DNA from: Spirosoma agri
Lineage (GTDB): Bacteria > Bacteroidota > Bacteroidia > Cytophagales > Spirosomataceae
Assembly: GCF_010747415.1 (NCBI RefSeq)
Contig: NZ_JAAGNZ010000001.1
Location: forward strand, 682,001 to 746,000
Direction: 5' to 3'
DNA: 64,000 nucleotides
Part shown: one piece after another, positions 1-9,242 of the stretch
How positions within the stretch are numbered: position 1 is the stretch's first letter
Layout of the letters: each line of letters opens with the position of its first letter
The notes under the pieces: model-generated
Told to the model about the DNA's origin: nothing
Database searches by the model: none
What the model saw: only the letters and a program-made list of their open reading frames with translations
Position numbers and translations under genes: made by a program

Positions 1-332
1 TTCTCAGCGAGTTCACCTATTACTGGTTAGCGATTGGGGGCGGTAAAGCGCCTGTTACCTTAAAAAGGGATGGCGCTATTCCTTCTGTTTTAAAATTATA
101 CAATCCCATCAGTTTATTGAAGAAGGTGACATGGTTAACTACTGATCAGGCAATTATTCCGCTCTATTTAAAGCTGATGGAAGACTACAATTTATTGCCA
201 AACGATGCACTTATCCTTGCAACCTGCAAACTGAACAGCGTTAATCAGCTTGCCAGCTACGACGCTGATTTTGAAGCGGCCTGTATTGGAGAGGGTATTC
301 AACTCATCAGGCAGGTGAGCGATCTCGCTTAA
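1..332 (+). CDS. PIN-domain protein, 5' end outside window
   Basis: The frame is open from base 3 to a TAA at 330-332, so only the last 109 residues are visible and the true start lies outside. The visible part shows the end of a PIN ribonuclease fold: LPNDALILATC supplies the acidic residue of the third PIN motif, and SYDADFE the last acidic motif. PIN proteins are usually VapC-type toxins that cut RNA. The first visible residues (FTYYWLAIGGGK) match the middle of VapC-like proteins. A TTG at 117 could be mistaken for a start, but the frame is coding well before it. Its stop shares a TTAA palindrome with the stop of the convergent thiolase gene. Any partner antitoxin would lie to the left. 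Confidence 0.75.
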   Translation, partial: LSEFTYYWLAIGGGKAPVTLKRDGAIPSVLKLYNPISLLKKVTWLTTDQAIIPLYLKLMEDYNLLPNDALILATCKLNSVNQLASYDADFEAACIGEGIQLIRQVSDLA

Positions 333-1537
333 CCTACCCGTTCAAAAATCGTTGCGATGCCCATGCCGCCCCCGATGCAGAGGGTCGAAAGACCAAATTG
401 TTTGCCGGATCGTTCGAGTTCATCGATCAGCGTTGCCGAAATGATGGCACCAGTTGCGCCCAGTGGATGGCCTAGGGCAATGGACCCCCCGTTGACATTC
501 AGCTGGCTATGATCGACGCCAAGTTCGTCCATAAACAGCAACGGAATGGCGGCAAACGCTTCGTTTACTTCGAATAGATCAATGTCGCTGATCGTCATAC
601 CCGCTCGTTTGAGCACTTTGCGCGTCGCCGGAATGGGGCCTGTGAGCATGATGGTCGGTTCCGAACCAACAACGGCGAAGGCTTTGATCCGGGCGCGCGG
701 TTTCAGCCCCGACTCTTCACCGAATTCCTTACTGCCGATCAGGATAGCAGCGGCTCCATCGACAATTTGCGAGGAATTACCGGCATGATGCACGTGATTA
801 ATCTTGTCGAACTGAGCGTATTTGAGCAGTGCCAGCGCGTCTAAACCCAACTGGCCCATTGCCTCAAACGCTGGTTTCAGTTTGCCCAGGCTTTCGGCGG
901 TCGTGCCGGGCCGGACACCTTCATCGCGGTCGAGAACGGTCATGCCAAGCTCGTCTTTGAAAGGGACCAACGTTTTATGAAAGCGATTAGCGGCCTGTGC
1001 GTCAACGGCCCGACGGTATGACTCGGCAGCAAACGAATCGACATCCGAACGACTATAGCCGTATTTGGTGGCAATCAGATCGGCCGAAATGCCCTGCGGA
1101 ACAATATGATGACGCGCGACAATCTGCGGGTTCATGAACAGGGCTCCGCCGTCGGAACCCATCGGCACCCGTGACATGGATTCGACACCGCCGGCTACAA
1201 TGGCATCGACCTGTCCCGACATCACGTAAGCACCAGCCATGTTGATCGCTTCCAGGCCCGACGAGCAAAAGCGATTCAGCTGCACACCCGCCACCGACTC
1301 GTCGTAACCAGCTTCGAGGGCTGCCGTGCGGGCAATGTCAGCCCCCTGCTCGCCAATGGGTGTAACGCAACCCATGATGACATCATCGACAAGCGAGGTG
1401 TCAAGCTGGTTGCGGTCGCGGAGTTCGCGCAGAACGCTCGTGAGAAGTTGGATCGGCTGCGCATCATGCAGCGAACCGTCGCTTTTGCCCCGCCCACGGG
1501 GTGTCCGAACAGCATCATAAATGAAGGCTTCTGCCAT
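329..1537 (-). CDS. Thiolase (acetyl-CoA C-acyltransferase)
   Basis: Cytosolic thiolase, 402 residues, the usual length for the family, joining or cleaving acyl-CoA units in fatty-acid or ketone metabolism. The acyl-accepting cysteine is Cys91 in [10 protein letters not shown], the catalytic His is His357 in [15 protein letters not shown], and the second catalytic Cys is Cys387 in [15 protein letters not shown] near 325 is also typical. Start ATG at 1537 begins right at the N-terminal thiolase fold ([10 protein letters not shown]). Whether it degrades (FadA-like) or condenses (AtoB-like) cannot be decided: no hydratase/dehydrogenase partner is visible. The gene stands alone between the hairpin at 1648-1717 and the PIN gene, with which it overlaps by 4 bases at the stops. 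Confidence 0.95.
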   Translation of the reverse strand: MAEAFIYDAVRTPRGRGKSDGSLHDAQPIQLLTSVLRELRDRNQLDTSLVDDVIMGCVTPIGEQGADIARTAALEAGYDESVAGVQLNRFCSSGLEAINMAGAYVMSGQVDAIVAGGVESMSRVPMGSDGGALFMNPQIVARHHIVPQGISADLIATKYGYSRSDVDSFAAESYRRAVDAQAANRFHKTLVPFKDELGMTVLDRDEGVRPGTTAESLGKLKPAFEAMGQLGLDALALLKYAQFDKINHVHHAGNSSQIVDGAAAILIGSKEFGEESGLKPRARIKAFAVVGSEPTIMLTGPIPATRKVLKRAGMTISDIDLFEVNEAFAAIPLLFMDELGVDHSQLNVNGGSIALGHPLGATGAIISATLIDELERSGKQFGLSTLCIGGGMGIATIFERVG

Positions 1538-1647
1538 AGTTCCGTCGAAAATTAGTATGCTTGCATACTGTTTTGTCGAACAAAAGTACAGTCAAACGTT
1601 GAATAGGACAACGAGTTTAGGTTAAATTGATAATTTATTCGTTAAAA

Positions 1648-1717
1648 AGACGAATCGCTGTTCGTTAGCTTCCGTGCCTATTGACAGACGCAGAAGTTGG
1701 CGAACAGCGATTCGTTT
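1648..1717 (-). terminator. Hairpin after the Hint-protein gene
   Basis: Inverted repeat with a perfect 14-bp core (1651-1664 with 1701-1714), extended to about 25 nt per arm by G-T pairs, loop near 1673-1692. Reading on the minus strand it follows the stop at 1742 by 25 bases and is followed by a T-rich stretch, as expected of a Rho-independent terminator for the Hint gene. Confidence 0.65.
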
Positions 1718-1741
1718 ATTGGTTTTTTGGCGTTGTCGAAT

Positions 1742-2743
1742 TTATTTGTCCAGCACGACCGTTTCACCAACCAGATAAGCACCTGATTCGGTGACCAGAT
1801 TGTAAACATTCTTTACCGAGTGAACCGCTTTTTCGGCGCGAACCACTTTGTAGGCCGACACTCCGTTCGTAGCGGCATCATACCGGTACAAAATCTCGCC
1901 CGGTTGTACCTCGCCCAGGGCTTTACGACCGGTGGCCGTCATGACCGGGTGGTTCGCCGTTGCTTCAAGTAGCACAGGAGCTGTCAGTCCATTATGATTA
2001 TCGGCGGTTAGCTCGTTCACCCAACTTAACCATACGCCAGCCAGTGTGAAGTCGCCTTCGTGGGCGTCCACTTTCGTTACGTGGGTAGGAGTGAGGGTCT
2101 TCGTTTTTGCGTCATAACCCAGCACAACATCACCAGCTTTAACGGCACTAATCGATTTTGACGAACCATCAGCCAGCGTTATGGGAGCGTTGGCCGCGAA
2201 GCAGAAATTGTACTCTTCTTTTTTCTTTGCACCACCTTCGTCCGATTTACCAGTTCCACCCGAAAGCAATCCGGCCATTTCGCGCGACAGCACAAAGGTA
2301 AGCGTTGGCATCAGGCCCGGCTCTTTTTCCCCGACATACTTCAGATCATCGATATATGCGTCCCACGCTTTGCGATCAGCTGAAGCACCGGGAATCACGA
2401 ATGGTTTTACCACGCCCGTTTTTTCGTTTTTGTAAACAGCGAGTAACCCAAGTTCTTTTGTGTCGGCAGCGGTAAATACCTTGTACAGGTAAATTTTGCG
2501 CGTAACGCCGTCGCTAAAGGCGAATACGTAAGCAGGCCGTTCTTCGTAGCGATCCAGGATAAAGCCACCCGACTTAAAATACGTGTCTTTGTCGAGGTTT
2601 GCAACTTTAATGGCTTTGATGGCCGTCAACTGCTCCAGCGTCATAGACGCGGACGCGGTTTGCGCCCAAACGCGCTGACTCATCAACTGCGTTGCGATCG
2701 CACAGCCGAGAAAAAGAAGGAGTGATAACAGGTTGTTTTTCAT
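1742..2743 (-). CDS. Secreted protein with C-terminal Hint (Hedgehog/intein) domain
   Basis: Residues 1-28 form a signal peptide ending VWAQ. Residues 30-175 are an unrecognised domain, followed by a Lys-rich linker (GGAKKKEEYNF). Residues 181-333 form a Hint domain: Cys181 (CFAANAPITLADGSSK) is the expected first residue, VKAGDVVLGYD is the strand after it, and TANHPV (Thr262, His265) is the intein block B Thr-x2-His. The protein ends VYNLVTESGAYLVGETVVLDK-like, without the His-Asn that ends inteins and bacterial intein-like domains, and without any C-terminal partner. This layout (secreted N domain plus terminal Hint) is that of Hedgehog proteins. Self-cleavage before Cys181 is an inference. 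The gene lies 54 bases after the amine oxidase on the same strand. Confidence 0.75.
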   Translation of the reverse strand: MKNNLLSLLLFLGCAIATQLMSQRVWAQTASASMTLEQLTAIKAIKVANLDKDTYFKSGGFILDRYEERPAYVFAFSDGVTRKIYLYKVFTAADTKELGLLAVYKNEKTGVVKPFVIPGASADRKAWDAYIDDLKYVGEKEPGLMPTLTFVLSREMAGLLSGGTGKSDEGGAKKKEEYNFCFAANAPITLADGSSKSISAVKAGDVVLGYDAKTKTLTPTHVTKVDAHEGDFTLAGVWLSWVNELTADNHNGLTAPVLLEATANHPVMTATGRKALGEVQPGEILYRYDAATNGVSAYKVVRAEKAVHSVKNVYNLVTESGAYLVGETVVLDK

Positions 2744-2797
2744 CGTTTCTGGTTAGGCTGAAGTCTGTTCCCAAACTCAGGTTGGTTGATTCAAAAA

Positions 2798-4372
2798 TTA
2801 GTTCTTCGTGTATCCGCCCACTCGTGCGTGAATCGCTTCGACCGTTCGGCGAGCCGATGTGAATGCACCCGCCATCCACGCCGTGAGATAGGTCGTATGC
2901 TCTCCCGCAAAATAAATGTTGTCGTCTGGTTCGAGCAAAGCGGGGTAATATTTTTTTCGGGTAGCGTCGTCGTAAACGGCCCAGCCGCCACCGCTGTAGG
3001 GAATGCGGTGCCAGGCGAGCGAAAACGAATTGTCGAACTCGGCCGGGTACTGGGGGTGGACTTTGCTACCTTGCTCCAGAGCTAGTTTCTCCCGATCCGC
3101 AATCGACAAGGCACCGACGGCTTCGGCCCGGCTATAGAAATTGTAATAACCAATCAAAACGCCTTTCTGGCCCTGCAAACTGAACGATGGATACCAGATC
3201 TGATTGATGTCCATGTTCGTGCGGGAAATACCACCGTAAATGCCATCGTCTTCTTCCCAGAACCGGCGCTTGAACTGTAGCCCAATTTTGCCAGTTTTCA
3301 TGTACGGAATAAAGTCAGCAGCCCGTTTTACCGTTCCCGACAGGTCCGATTCGAGGGTTTTTAGCATCGGCAAGGGGAGCGTACAGACACAAAACTCGCC
3401 GGTAAGTTCTACTGGCTTTCCGTCTTTCTTGTAGACGATCCGAACGCCATTGTCCGTTTTCCGCAGTTCGGTTACCGGTGCATTGAAGATGATTTTTTCC
3501 GTTAGTTTCTTTTCGAAGGCTTTCGGAATGGCGTCCATGCCGCCAACGGGTTGTAGCAGGGTAGTCTGTTGTTCGTAGGCATAATCGCCCACGTTGTAGA
3601 AAACCGGTTGCATGAACCCGGACCGTAGCAAATCCGTGAGACCAAATGGATCGGTGAGTGTGCCGGGGGCATTTCCCGCGCCGGGATCGCTTTTGCTTTT
3701 GTAGCCCCGTCGGTTCGTGCCTTTGTACAGATGCGCGGTGTTAAGGTCACCTTCGTTTTTCAGAAAGTCAATCAGTTTGTCAACGTCTTCTTTGGTGAGT
3801 TGCTGATCGAGGGCTGATTGATCGAGGGCTTTGGCCAGCAGTTCCGACGTGTAGCCGCGCATGTCGTTGTGGTAGTCGCTGATGCGCATGCGTTGGTTCG
3901 CCAGATTGCCCGTTCCGCCCTCGTTGTAGAGGTAAGCGGATTCGTTGGCACCGTTGAAAATCTGTAGAGGAACCCCTAACTCCCGACAGTACTGAAGCGT
4001 TAGCTGGTGATGGTGGGGAATGCGGGCCGCTCCGCCGTTAAAATAGTGACCTTCGGCAAAGGAACAGGTTTGGGCTAGTCCACCGTCTATTTCGGTTTCT
4101 TTGGTGCCGCCCCGCACGGTCCAGACCCGTCCGCCCGAACGGGATCGAGCTTCCAGAATCGTGCAATCGTAACCTAGTTTGCCTAGTTCATACGCCGTTG
4201 TCAGTCCCGCTAAACCGGCTCCAAGAATAATCACTTTTCGCCCTTTGCCATCGTTTCGTTGTCCGTTGGCGGGCAGATCAAGGGCCGATGCAGGAGCTGC
4301 GGGCAACATGCCCCAGGCCAACAGGCTGGCATAACTAGCACTCGTTGAATTAATAAAATCTCTTCGCGTCAT
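2798..4372 (-). CDS. Tat-exported flavin monoamine oxidase family protein
   Basis: FAD-dependent amine oxidase family, 524 residues, predicted to oxidise an amine or amino acid in the periplasm. The N-terminus MTRRDF plus a hydrophobic stretch to about 30 (PASA) is a Tat signal, fitting export of a folded flavoprotein. The dinucleotide-binding motif GAGLAG is at 51-56, with Glu74 for the ribose and GGRVW at 80-84. The C-terminus has the second FAD motif, NIYFAGEHTT followed by GAFTSARRTVEAI, as in monoamine oxidase and L-amino-acid oxidase. The substrate cannot be read from sequence. Upstream on the strand is an exported HisC-like aminotransferase (stop 94 bases away), which may share a pathway; a purine/pyrimidine hairpin fills the gap between them. 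Confidence 0.92.
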   Translation of the reverse strand: MTRRDFINSTSASYASLLAWGMLPAAPASALDLPANGQRNDGKGRKVIILGAGLAGLTTAYELGKLGYDCTILEARSRSGGRVWTVRGGTKETEIDGGLAQTCSFAEGHYFNGGAARIPHHHQLTLQYCRELGVPLQIFNGANESAYLYNEGGTGNLANQRMRISDYHNDMRGYTSELLAKALDQSALDQQLTKEDVDKLIDFLKNEGDLNTAHLYKGTNRRGYKSKSDPGAGNAPGTLTDPFGLTDLLRSGFMQPVFYNVGDYAYEQQTTLLQPVGGMDAIPKAFEKKLTEKIIFNAPVTELRKTDNGVRIVYKKDGKPVELTGEFCVCTLPLPMLKTLESDLSGTVKRAADFIPYMKTGKIGLQFKRRFWEEDDGIYGGISRTNMDINQIWYPSFSLQGQKGVLIGYYNFYSRAEAVGALSIADREKLALEQGSKVHPQYPAEFDNSFSLAWHRIPYSGGGWAVYDDATRKKYYPALLEPDDNIYFAGEHTTYLTAWMAGAFTSARRTVEAIHARVGGYTKN

Positions 4373-4380
4373 AGTTTTCA

Positions 4381-4453
4381 GGAGCTGGGCGCAGGAGCAA
4401 GGTGTGAGAAGGCGTATTCAACCGGTTGTTTCTCGCTCCTGATCCCCTGCTCC
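4381..4453 (-). repeat. Purine/pyrimidine-asymmetric hairpin before the amine oxidase start
   Basis: Imperfect inverted repeat: 4381-4398 pairs with 4435-4453. On the minus strand a purine-rich arm (GGAGCAGGGGATCAGGAGC) comes first and the pyrimidine-rich arm (GCTCCTGCGCCCAGCTCC) ends 8 bases before the ATG at 4372. The same layout is seen at 26787-26864 and 38801-38877. Confidence 0.6.
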
Positions 4454-4466
4454 CGTCACCTACGTG

Positions 4467-5633
4467 TTAACCCACTACTTTTTTGAAGCTATCGATGAAC
4501 ATGACCATTTCTTCCGACGTTCCGACGCTCACCCGGCAGAATGGCTGCCCGTTGTATTCCCGCGTTTGAATACCGATGCCATTGGCAAACATCTGGTTTT
4601 CAAACGTTTTGGGTTTCATGCGAATTGGAAAGAGAATAAAATTGGCCGCCGATGGAATCACCTCGTAACCCATCTCGGTTAGGGCTTTGGTCGTGTAGGA
4701 CCGTGCTTTGGCATTTTCAGCGCGGCAGTGATTCTGCCAGGCGATGTCTTTGTAACTGGCAATGCCGGCCATGAGCGTCGTAATGCTCACTGCGAAGTCA
4801 CCATTGGTATACGCATGCAGTGTTTTCAGCATGTCGGGTTGCGCGATGGCATAGCCCAAACGCAAACCCGCGAAGCCGTGAATTTTCGAGAAGGTCCGCG
4901 CCAGAATTATGTTCTGACCGTCGGCGACCAGCTTACCTAGTTTTGGCCGTTCGGCGGGCTCGTAGAAATCAATATAGGCTTCGTCAATGAACACGGGTAC
5001 TTTAGGCGCTACTTCGCGGCAGAAAGCTTCCAATTCGGCGGTTGGGACGATGGTGCCGGTTGGGTTATTCGGGTTGACGATGTACACCAGCTTCACATCG
5101 GGCGTAAGGCTGGCCTTGATGGCGGGAAGGTCAAATTTGTAATCCTTCGTCATCGGCATGGCCTTGATCTTGGCGCCGAGTTTTTCGGAACGTCGGAGCA
5201 GGTCGTCGTAGGTGAAGGCACTCGTCAAAATCGTACCGCCTGCTTTGGCAAAATTATCCGCAGCGGCCATCAGAATATCCGAAGAGCCGGGCGACATCAT
5301 GATGTTCGTTGCTTTCACCCCTTCGTCGGTGGCAATAAGATCTTTCAGCTGGCCGAACTCCATCCAGGCGTAGCGATTACCGCTGTCAGCCGCTTTTATG
5401 AGTGCTTCTTTGGCGCTGGGGGCAATGCCAAGCGGGTTCTCATTGGCCAACAGCCGGGCCCGCAGCTTAGGCATGTCCGGCGGAGCCGTAAAGGCAAATT
5501 CATTGGCGAAGGTTGACTGCGTTTGCTCAGCGGTCGGAGCCGCTTCAGCGGGAGTGAACCGACTTAGCGAAAGTCCGGCTGTCATCAAACCGCTGGCGCG
5601 AAGCCAGTCTCGGCGAGTTAGTTGAGAAGACAT
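4467..5633 (-). CDS. Tat-exported HisC-like PLP aminotransferase (class I/II)
   Basis: Fold-type I aminotransferase of the histidinol-phosphate aminotransferase family, 388 residues. Motifs: ANENPLG at 63-69, NPNNPTG at 187-193, the PLP-ring Asp217 in FIDEAYIDF, and the Schiff-base Lys250 in TFSKIHGFAGLRLG. The start MSSQLTRRDWLRASGL is a twin-arginine signal, so the enzyme is predicted to be exported already loaded with PLP. This makes a role in histidine synthesis unlikely, and no his genes are nearby; an extracytoplasmic amino-acid or amine reaction together with the downstream amine oxidase is an inference. The start at 5633 is chosen because it gives the Tat signal. Confidence 0.9.
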   Translation of the reverse strand: MSSQLTRRDWLRASGLMTAGLSLSRFTPAEAAPTAEQTQSTFANEFAFTAPPDMPKLRARLLANENPLGIAPSAKEALIKAADSGNRYAWMEFGQLKDLIATDEGVKATNIMMSPGSSDILMAAADNFAKAGGTILTSAFTYDDLLRRSEKLGAKIKAMPMTKDYKFDLPAIKASLTPDVKLVYIVNPNNPTGTIVPTAELEAFCREVAPKVPVFIDEAYIDFYEPAERPKLGKLVADGQNIILARTFSKIHGFAGLRLGYAIAQPDMLKTLHAYTNGDFAVSITTLMAGIASYKDIAWQNHCRAENAKARSYTTKALTEMGYEVIPSAANFILFPIRMKPKTFENQMFANGIGIQTREYNGQPFCRVSVGTSEEMVMFIDSFKKVVG

Positions 5634-5838
5634 GATTACAGGCTTTTTTGTATTTATCTGCGATAAAATAAAAGTAATTCCAATTATAATCCCTTAGTAG
5701 ATAGGGTGTTGTGAAAGTACGAATTAATGCCAGAAAAAGCGCCTTCCGAGCGAAAACACTTTTACTTTTATTTTACAGATGTTTGGTTTATCAGAATTTA
5801 TGAACAGATGATTTTCGCTTTGCCAAAGAAAATAAAGG

Positions 5839-7026
5839 TCAATTCGGCTCCAGTTCATCTTTCGATGGTAGTTTGGGGAAGGGCGCGTGTGGCTCGGTCT
5901 GATACCAGAAAACCGTGCTGGCCACATCCGACATCTGTGGTAGATAGCGCCCACCACTACGCCAGCCTAAATCCTGAATCGTGACCCGTAAGTCTTTGCC
6001 GAACCGGATCGGGTCCATGATGTGCCAGCGGTACATACCGAAGCGTTGCTGTGATTTGTAGGTGCCGTCGGGTTTAAGCACCTGATGCAAGCCGACATAG
6101 GGCGTCGAAAAAGGTACGTATTGACCACCCCGGTCGAAGTTATAGGAGCCGCAGAAATAATCTTCGGTGCCTGTGCCGTTGATGGTGGGAAAATCGGTAT
6201 CGCCATCCATAAAAAATTTGATCTCGCCTTCGCCCCACCAGCCATTGTTGTTCACACCCCAGGCCAGAAACGTGCCGACATACTGCCCTTTCCCCTTCAC
6301 GCCTTCCAGCAGGGTCAGGTCTTTTTTGTAGCCATTGGGATTTGTGCGCCGGAACTGGGCATGGAAATAGGCAACGTCATCGGGAACATCGGTAAGGGTA
6401 TAGTCGATTTGGTAGTACAAATTCATCGGCTCTTTCTCATTAATATTCTGCATCGTAATCCGGCAGTGTTTGCGGAAAGGCATCTGCCAGTAGCAGTTAA
6501 ACGCACTCCCCGGATTAACACTGACCGGCAGCGAGTTCAGGGGTGCGTATTCGCCCCAGCCCATGCCGAAAAAATCGCCAACGGGTACTTCGATGGACGG
6601 TTCTTTCTCATCATCCCAGTAAACACGCAGAATGGAAAATCGCCAGTTGCCGGTGGGCGTCATCCAGATGTGCTGAATAGCGCCGGACCCTGCTATGTCC
6701 GCCAGCGTGAAGGTTTCGCCCGCTTTGATGCGAATGAACGGATTGACTTTCCAGCCCCGACCCAGATCGCGGGCGGCTTCTTTGGCGTTGGCGTGATTAG
6801 GTCGGGTGTCGTTTAGTTCGTCCATGCCGCCTTTCCCTTTCTCTCCCGTAAAATTTTCGGGACTGATAGAACGTGTCTGGGCGTTGGATAAGCGCGAAAG
6901 GTTGCCGAGGCTCATGTCGAGACCGTTGAATGAGCCGGAGCTACGTTGCTGGGCATTAAGCGATTCGGCCAGAAAAACACTACAGGCAACAAGAACAATT
7001 CGGAGGTAGAACTGGAGCTGGAACAT
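5839..7026 (-). CDS. GH172 (DUF2961) family protein
   Basis: Secreted 395-residue protein with a signal peptide (to about residue 25, SLNAQ). The body matches the DUF2961 family, now glycoside hydrolase family 172, whose studied members act on fructofuranose or arabinofuranose linkages. Signs are ARDLGRGWKVNPFIRIKAGE, GSGAIQHIWMT, the DDEKEPSIEVPVGDFFG stretch, GTGTEDYFCGSYNF and FGMYRWHIMDPIRF. The fold is a double jelly roll and members form trimers or larger rings; this is family knowledge. Length is usual. No other carbohydrate genes flank it, so the substrate stays open. It has its own 205-base region on one side and a terminator at 7082-7119 on the other, so it is probably a single-gene unit. 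Confidence 0.9.
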   Translation of the reverse strand: MFQLQFYLRIVLVACSVFLAESLNAQQRSSGSFNGLDMSLGNLSRLSNAQTRSISPENFTGEKGKGGMDELNDTRPNHANAKEAARDLGRGWKVNPFIRIKAGETFTLADIAGSGAIQHIWMTPTGNWRFSILRVYWDDEKEPSIEVPVGDFFGMGWGEYAPLNSLPVSVNPGSAFNCYWQMPFRKHCRITMQNINEKEPMNLYYQIDYTLTDVPDDVAYFHAQFRRTNPNGYKKDLTLLEGVKGKGQYVGTFLAWGVNNNGWWGEGEIKFFMDGDTDFPTINGTGTEDYFCGSYNFDRGGQYVPFSTPYVGLHQVLKPDGTYKSQQRFGMYRWHIMDPIRFGKDLRVTIQDLGWRSGGRYLPQMSDVASTVFWYQTEPHAPFPKLPSKDELEPN

Positions 7027-7081
7027 CGTCTGAAGGGCTTATTTTGAGTAAAAGGAAAAAAAACTAGTCCCTTACCCCACA

Positions 7082-7119
7082 ACAAAAACAGACCCGTCTT
7101 GCAACGGGTCTGTTTTTGT
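7082..7119 (-). terminator. Perfect 16-bp hairpin terminator after the S9 peptidase gene
   Basis: Arms 7082-7097 and 7104-7119 pair perfectly around a 6-base loop. A- and T-runs are at the outer ends of the arms, so it could end transcription in both directions; the S9 gene ends 43 bases away on the minus strand. Confidence 0.85.
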
Positions 7120-7161
7120 CTTATCAGCACTACACCTGAACATGCCAGTGGTCCATTATTC

Positions 7162-9159
7162 TTACAATGTTTTAGGTTTCAGGTATTTATCGAACCATTG
7201 CAGGTAACGGTCAACCCGATCTTTCTGGTAGCTCGGTACGGAAATGCCGTGAAATTGTCCGGGGTAAATGATCAGTTGTGTCGGTATGCCCAATGATCGC
7301 AATGCCTGGAACATCTGCTCGCTACCCGCTGTCGGCACGTTAAAATCTTTTTCGCCAGCCATAAATAGGGTCGGGGTTTTGATGCGGTCGGCTTTTAAGA
7401 AGGGGTACGACAGTTTTAGCCACTTATCGGTGTTTTTCCAGGGAGCGCCCAGTTCGGTTTCGTACTGATTCGTGTATTGGTCGATACCATACATCGAAAG
7501 TTGTAACGAGCTACCAGCTCCGCTGGCGGCTGCTTTGAACCGGGTGTCGGTCGCGATGGTATAATTGGTCAGGATACCGCCGTAACTCCAGCCGCCAATG
7601 CCCATCCGGTCGGGGTCAGCAATGCCTTTGTCAACCACGTAATCGGCTGCGCCCAGAATGTCCAGCACTTCTTTATTGCCCCAGTCAGCGTAGATGGCTT
7701 TCGTGTAGTCGAGACCACGGCCATTGCTGCCCCGGTAGTTGACCGCCACAACTGCGTAGCCCCCCGCCGACAGCAACTGACGGGTCAGGTCGAACGCGAA
7801 TTCGTCCTGCGAAACGGGGCCACCGTGGATATAGAAAATAGTCGGTAGTTTTTTGTTGGTAGATGTGTTGGCCGGTTTGAACAGGATATTCGACACTTGC
7901 GCTCCATCCTTGCTCTTCGACGTAAATCCTTCTACGGTTGCCAGTTCGAGCGGGGCCAGGAATGCGTCGTGTACGTGGGTTAATCGGCGCGGGTTACCAT
8001 TCTCAAGGGCGTATAGTTCGGCGGGGGTCTGGGGATCGCTCAGTTGAGTGAGCCAGTTGCCGCCAGATAGGGCTTCCAACTCGCTGAACGACCGGTTGCC
8101 ACCTACTACTTTTGCGAATTTTCCATCCGCCAGTGCATACTGCCCAACGTAGGTCTGGCGATCATCCTGAACCAGCACACCGATCGTTTGCCCGTCTTTC
8201 GCCCAGCGCGGATTGCGAACAGGCCGGTCCAGTGTTTTCGACAGTAGGTTCGGTTCGCCACCATCACGATTGATCACCGCCAGTACGGGCTGGTCATACA
8301 TCAGGAAGTTACCCGAAGACGTTGACCGCAGATACGCAATTCGTTTACCATCAGGACTCCAGATCGGATTGTTGTCAGCGCCGGGCCAGGTCGTCAGTTG
8401 CTTCATCGTGGCTCCTTTGCTGGTGCTGATGACATAAATGTCCGTGTTCTGATTCCGGTCGGGATCGTCGGTGCGGTTACTGACGAAGGCCAGTTGTGAT
8501 CCATCCGGCGACCAGACAGGCGACGTTTCATCGAAGTTACCGGTTGTCAGCGTATCCATTTTTTTACTGGCCAAGTCGAAAACGTAGAGGTGCGTTGACC
8601 CTTTTTCCAGGTAGCCTTTCATGTCGGCTTTGAAATGATACCGATCGAGTACGTACGGCTTGCGAACCTTCGTTTTGGCCGAATCCGCGTAATCGGGATC
8701 ACGGAGAACGAGGGCAATCTTCTTGCTGTCCGGCGACCAGACGTAGTCGTCCATATCGGTTTTCAGATCGGTGAGTTTTTTGGCTTCGCCACCCCGACGG
8801 TCCATGAGCCAGATTTGCCCTTTGGTCGCACCCTGCCGCGCCGATACGAACGAGATATATTTGCCATCGGGGCTGAACCGGGCCTTTGATTCACCATCCG
8901 GCGTGTTCGTGAGTTGAACCGACTCGTTACCGTCCCAGCTTACCATCCACAGGTCGGTGTTTCGTTTATCTTTCGTCGTATCGACCGTCGACAGCCCATA
9001 GGCTACCCATTTGCCATCGGGCGACACCTGCGGATCGCTGATGGTCTGAAGCCGATACATGTCTTTTGAGTTGATCGGGCGTTTTTTGGCGGGCGTTTGC
9101 GCCAGACCGACGAGGCTGGAGAGCGTGAGCAGACCAATGAGCAGGGAATTGTTTATCAT
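7162..9159 (-). CDS. S9 family (prolyl oligopeptidase/acylaminoacyl-peptidase) peptidase
   Basis: Secreted serine peptidase of 665 residues. Signal peptide 1-20 (VGLAQ). Residues 35-360 hold a beta-propeller built from PD40/WD40-like blades (repeats of SPDGK followed by a W, V or I strand, for example QVSPDGKWVAYG, RFSPDGKYISFV, VWSPDGSQLAFV, IWSPDGKRIAYL). The alpha/beta hydrolase domain follows with Ser525 in GGWSYGG, Asp605 in GEKDFNVP and His637 in GQFHGI. Family members cut short peptides or acylated N-termini. The gene is on its own, with hairpins on both sides (7082-7119 and 9182-9237). Confidence 0.95.
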   Translation of the reverse strand: MINNSLLIGLLTLSSLVGLAQTPAKKRPINSKDMYRLQTISDPQVSPDGKWVAYGLSTVDTTKDKRNTDLWMVSWDGNESVQLTNTPDGESKARFSPDGKYISFVSARQGATKGQIWLMDRRGGEAKKLTDLKTDMDDYVWSPDSKKIALVLRDPDYADSAKTKVRKPYVLDRYHFKADMKGYLEKGSTHLYVFDLASKKMDTLTTGNFDETSPVWSPDGSQLAFVSNRTDDPDRNQNTDIYVISTSKGATMKQLTTWPGADNNPIWSPDGKRIAYLRSTSSGNFLMYDQPVLAVINRDGGEPNLLSKTLDRPVRNPRWAKDGQTIGVLVQDDRQTYVGQYALADGKFAKVVGGNRSFSELEALSGGNWLTQLSDPQTPAELYALENGNPRRLTHVHDAFLAPLELATVEGFTSKSKDGAQVSNILFKPANTSTNKKLPTIFYIHGGPVSQDEFAFDLTRQLLSAGGYAVVAVNYRGSNGRGLDYTKAIYADWGNKEVLDILGAADYVVDKGIADPDRMGIGGWSYGGILTNYTIATDTRFKAAASGAGSSLQLSMYGIDQYTNQYETELGAPWKNTDKWLKLSYPFLKADRIKTPTLFMAGEKDFNVPTAGSEQMFQALRSLGIPTQLIIYPGQFHGISVPSYQKDRVDRYLQWFDKYLKPKTL

Positions 9160-9181
9160 TGTCGATGTAGGAAGGAAGGTG

Positions 9182-9237
9182 CTAATTTACACAAAAATAG
9201 CCGGTGGAAGTCCACCGGCTATTTTTGTGTAAATTAG
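9182..9237 (-). terminator. Perfect 26-bp hairpin
   Basis: Arms 9182-9207 and 9212-9237 are perfectly complementary with a 4-base loop. It starts 6 bases after the stop of the lipoprotein gene (minus strand) and ends 22 bases before the start codon of the S9 peptidase. It fits a strong terminator, with T-runs inside the distal arm. Confidence 0.75.
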
Positions 9238-9242
9238 TACAA

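Noticed and set aside
4467..5633. Histidine-biosynthesis gene hisC
   Set aside because: Family match is real, but the Tat signal and absence of other his genes argue against that role.
6085..6816. 243-residue open frame on the plus strand
   Set aside because: It lies fully antisense to the well-supported GH172 gene and has no recognisable domain; long opposite-strand frames are common at this G+C.
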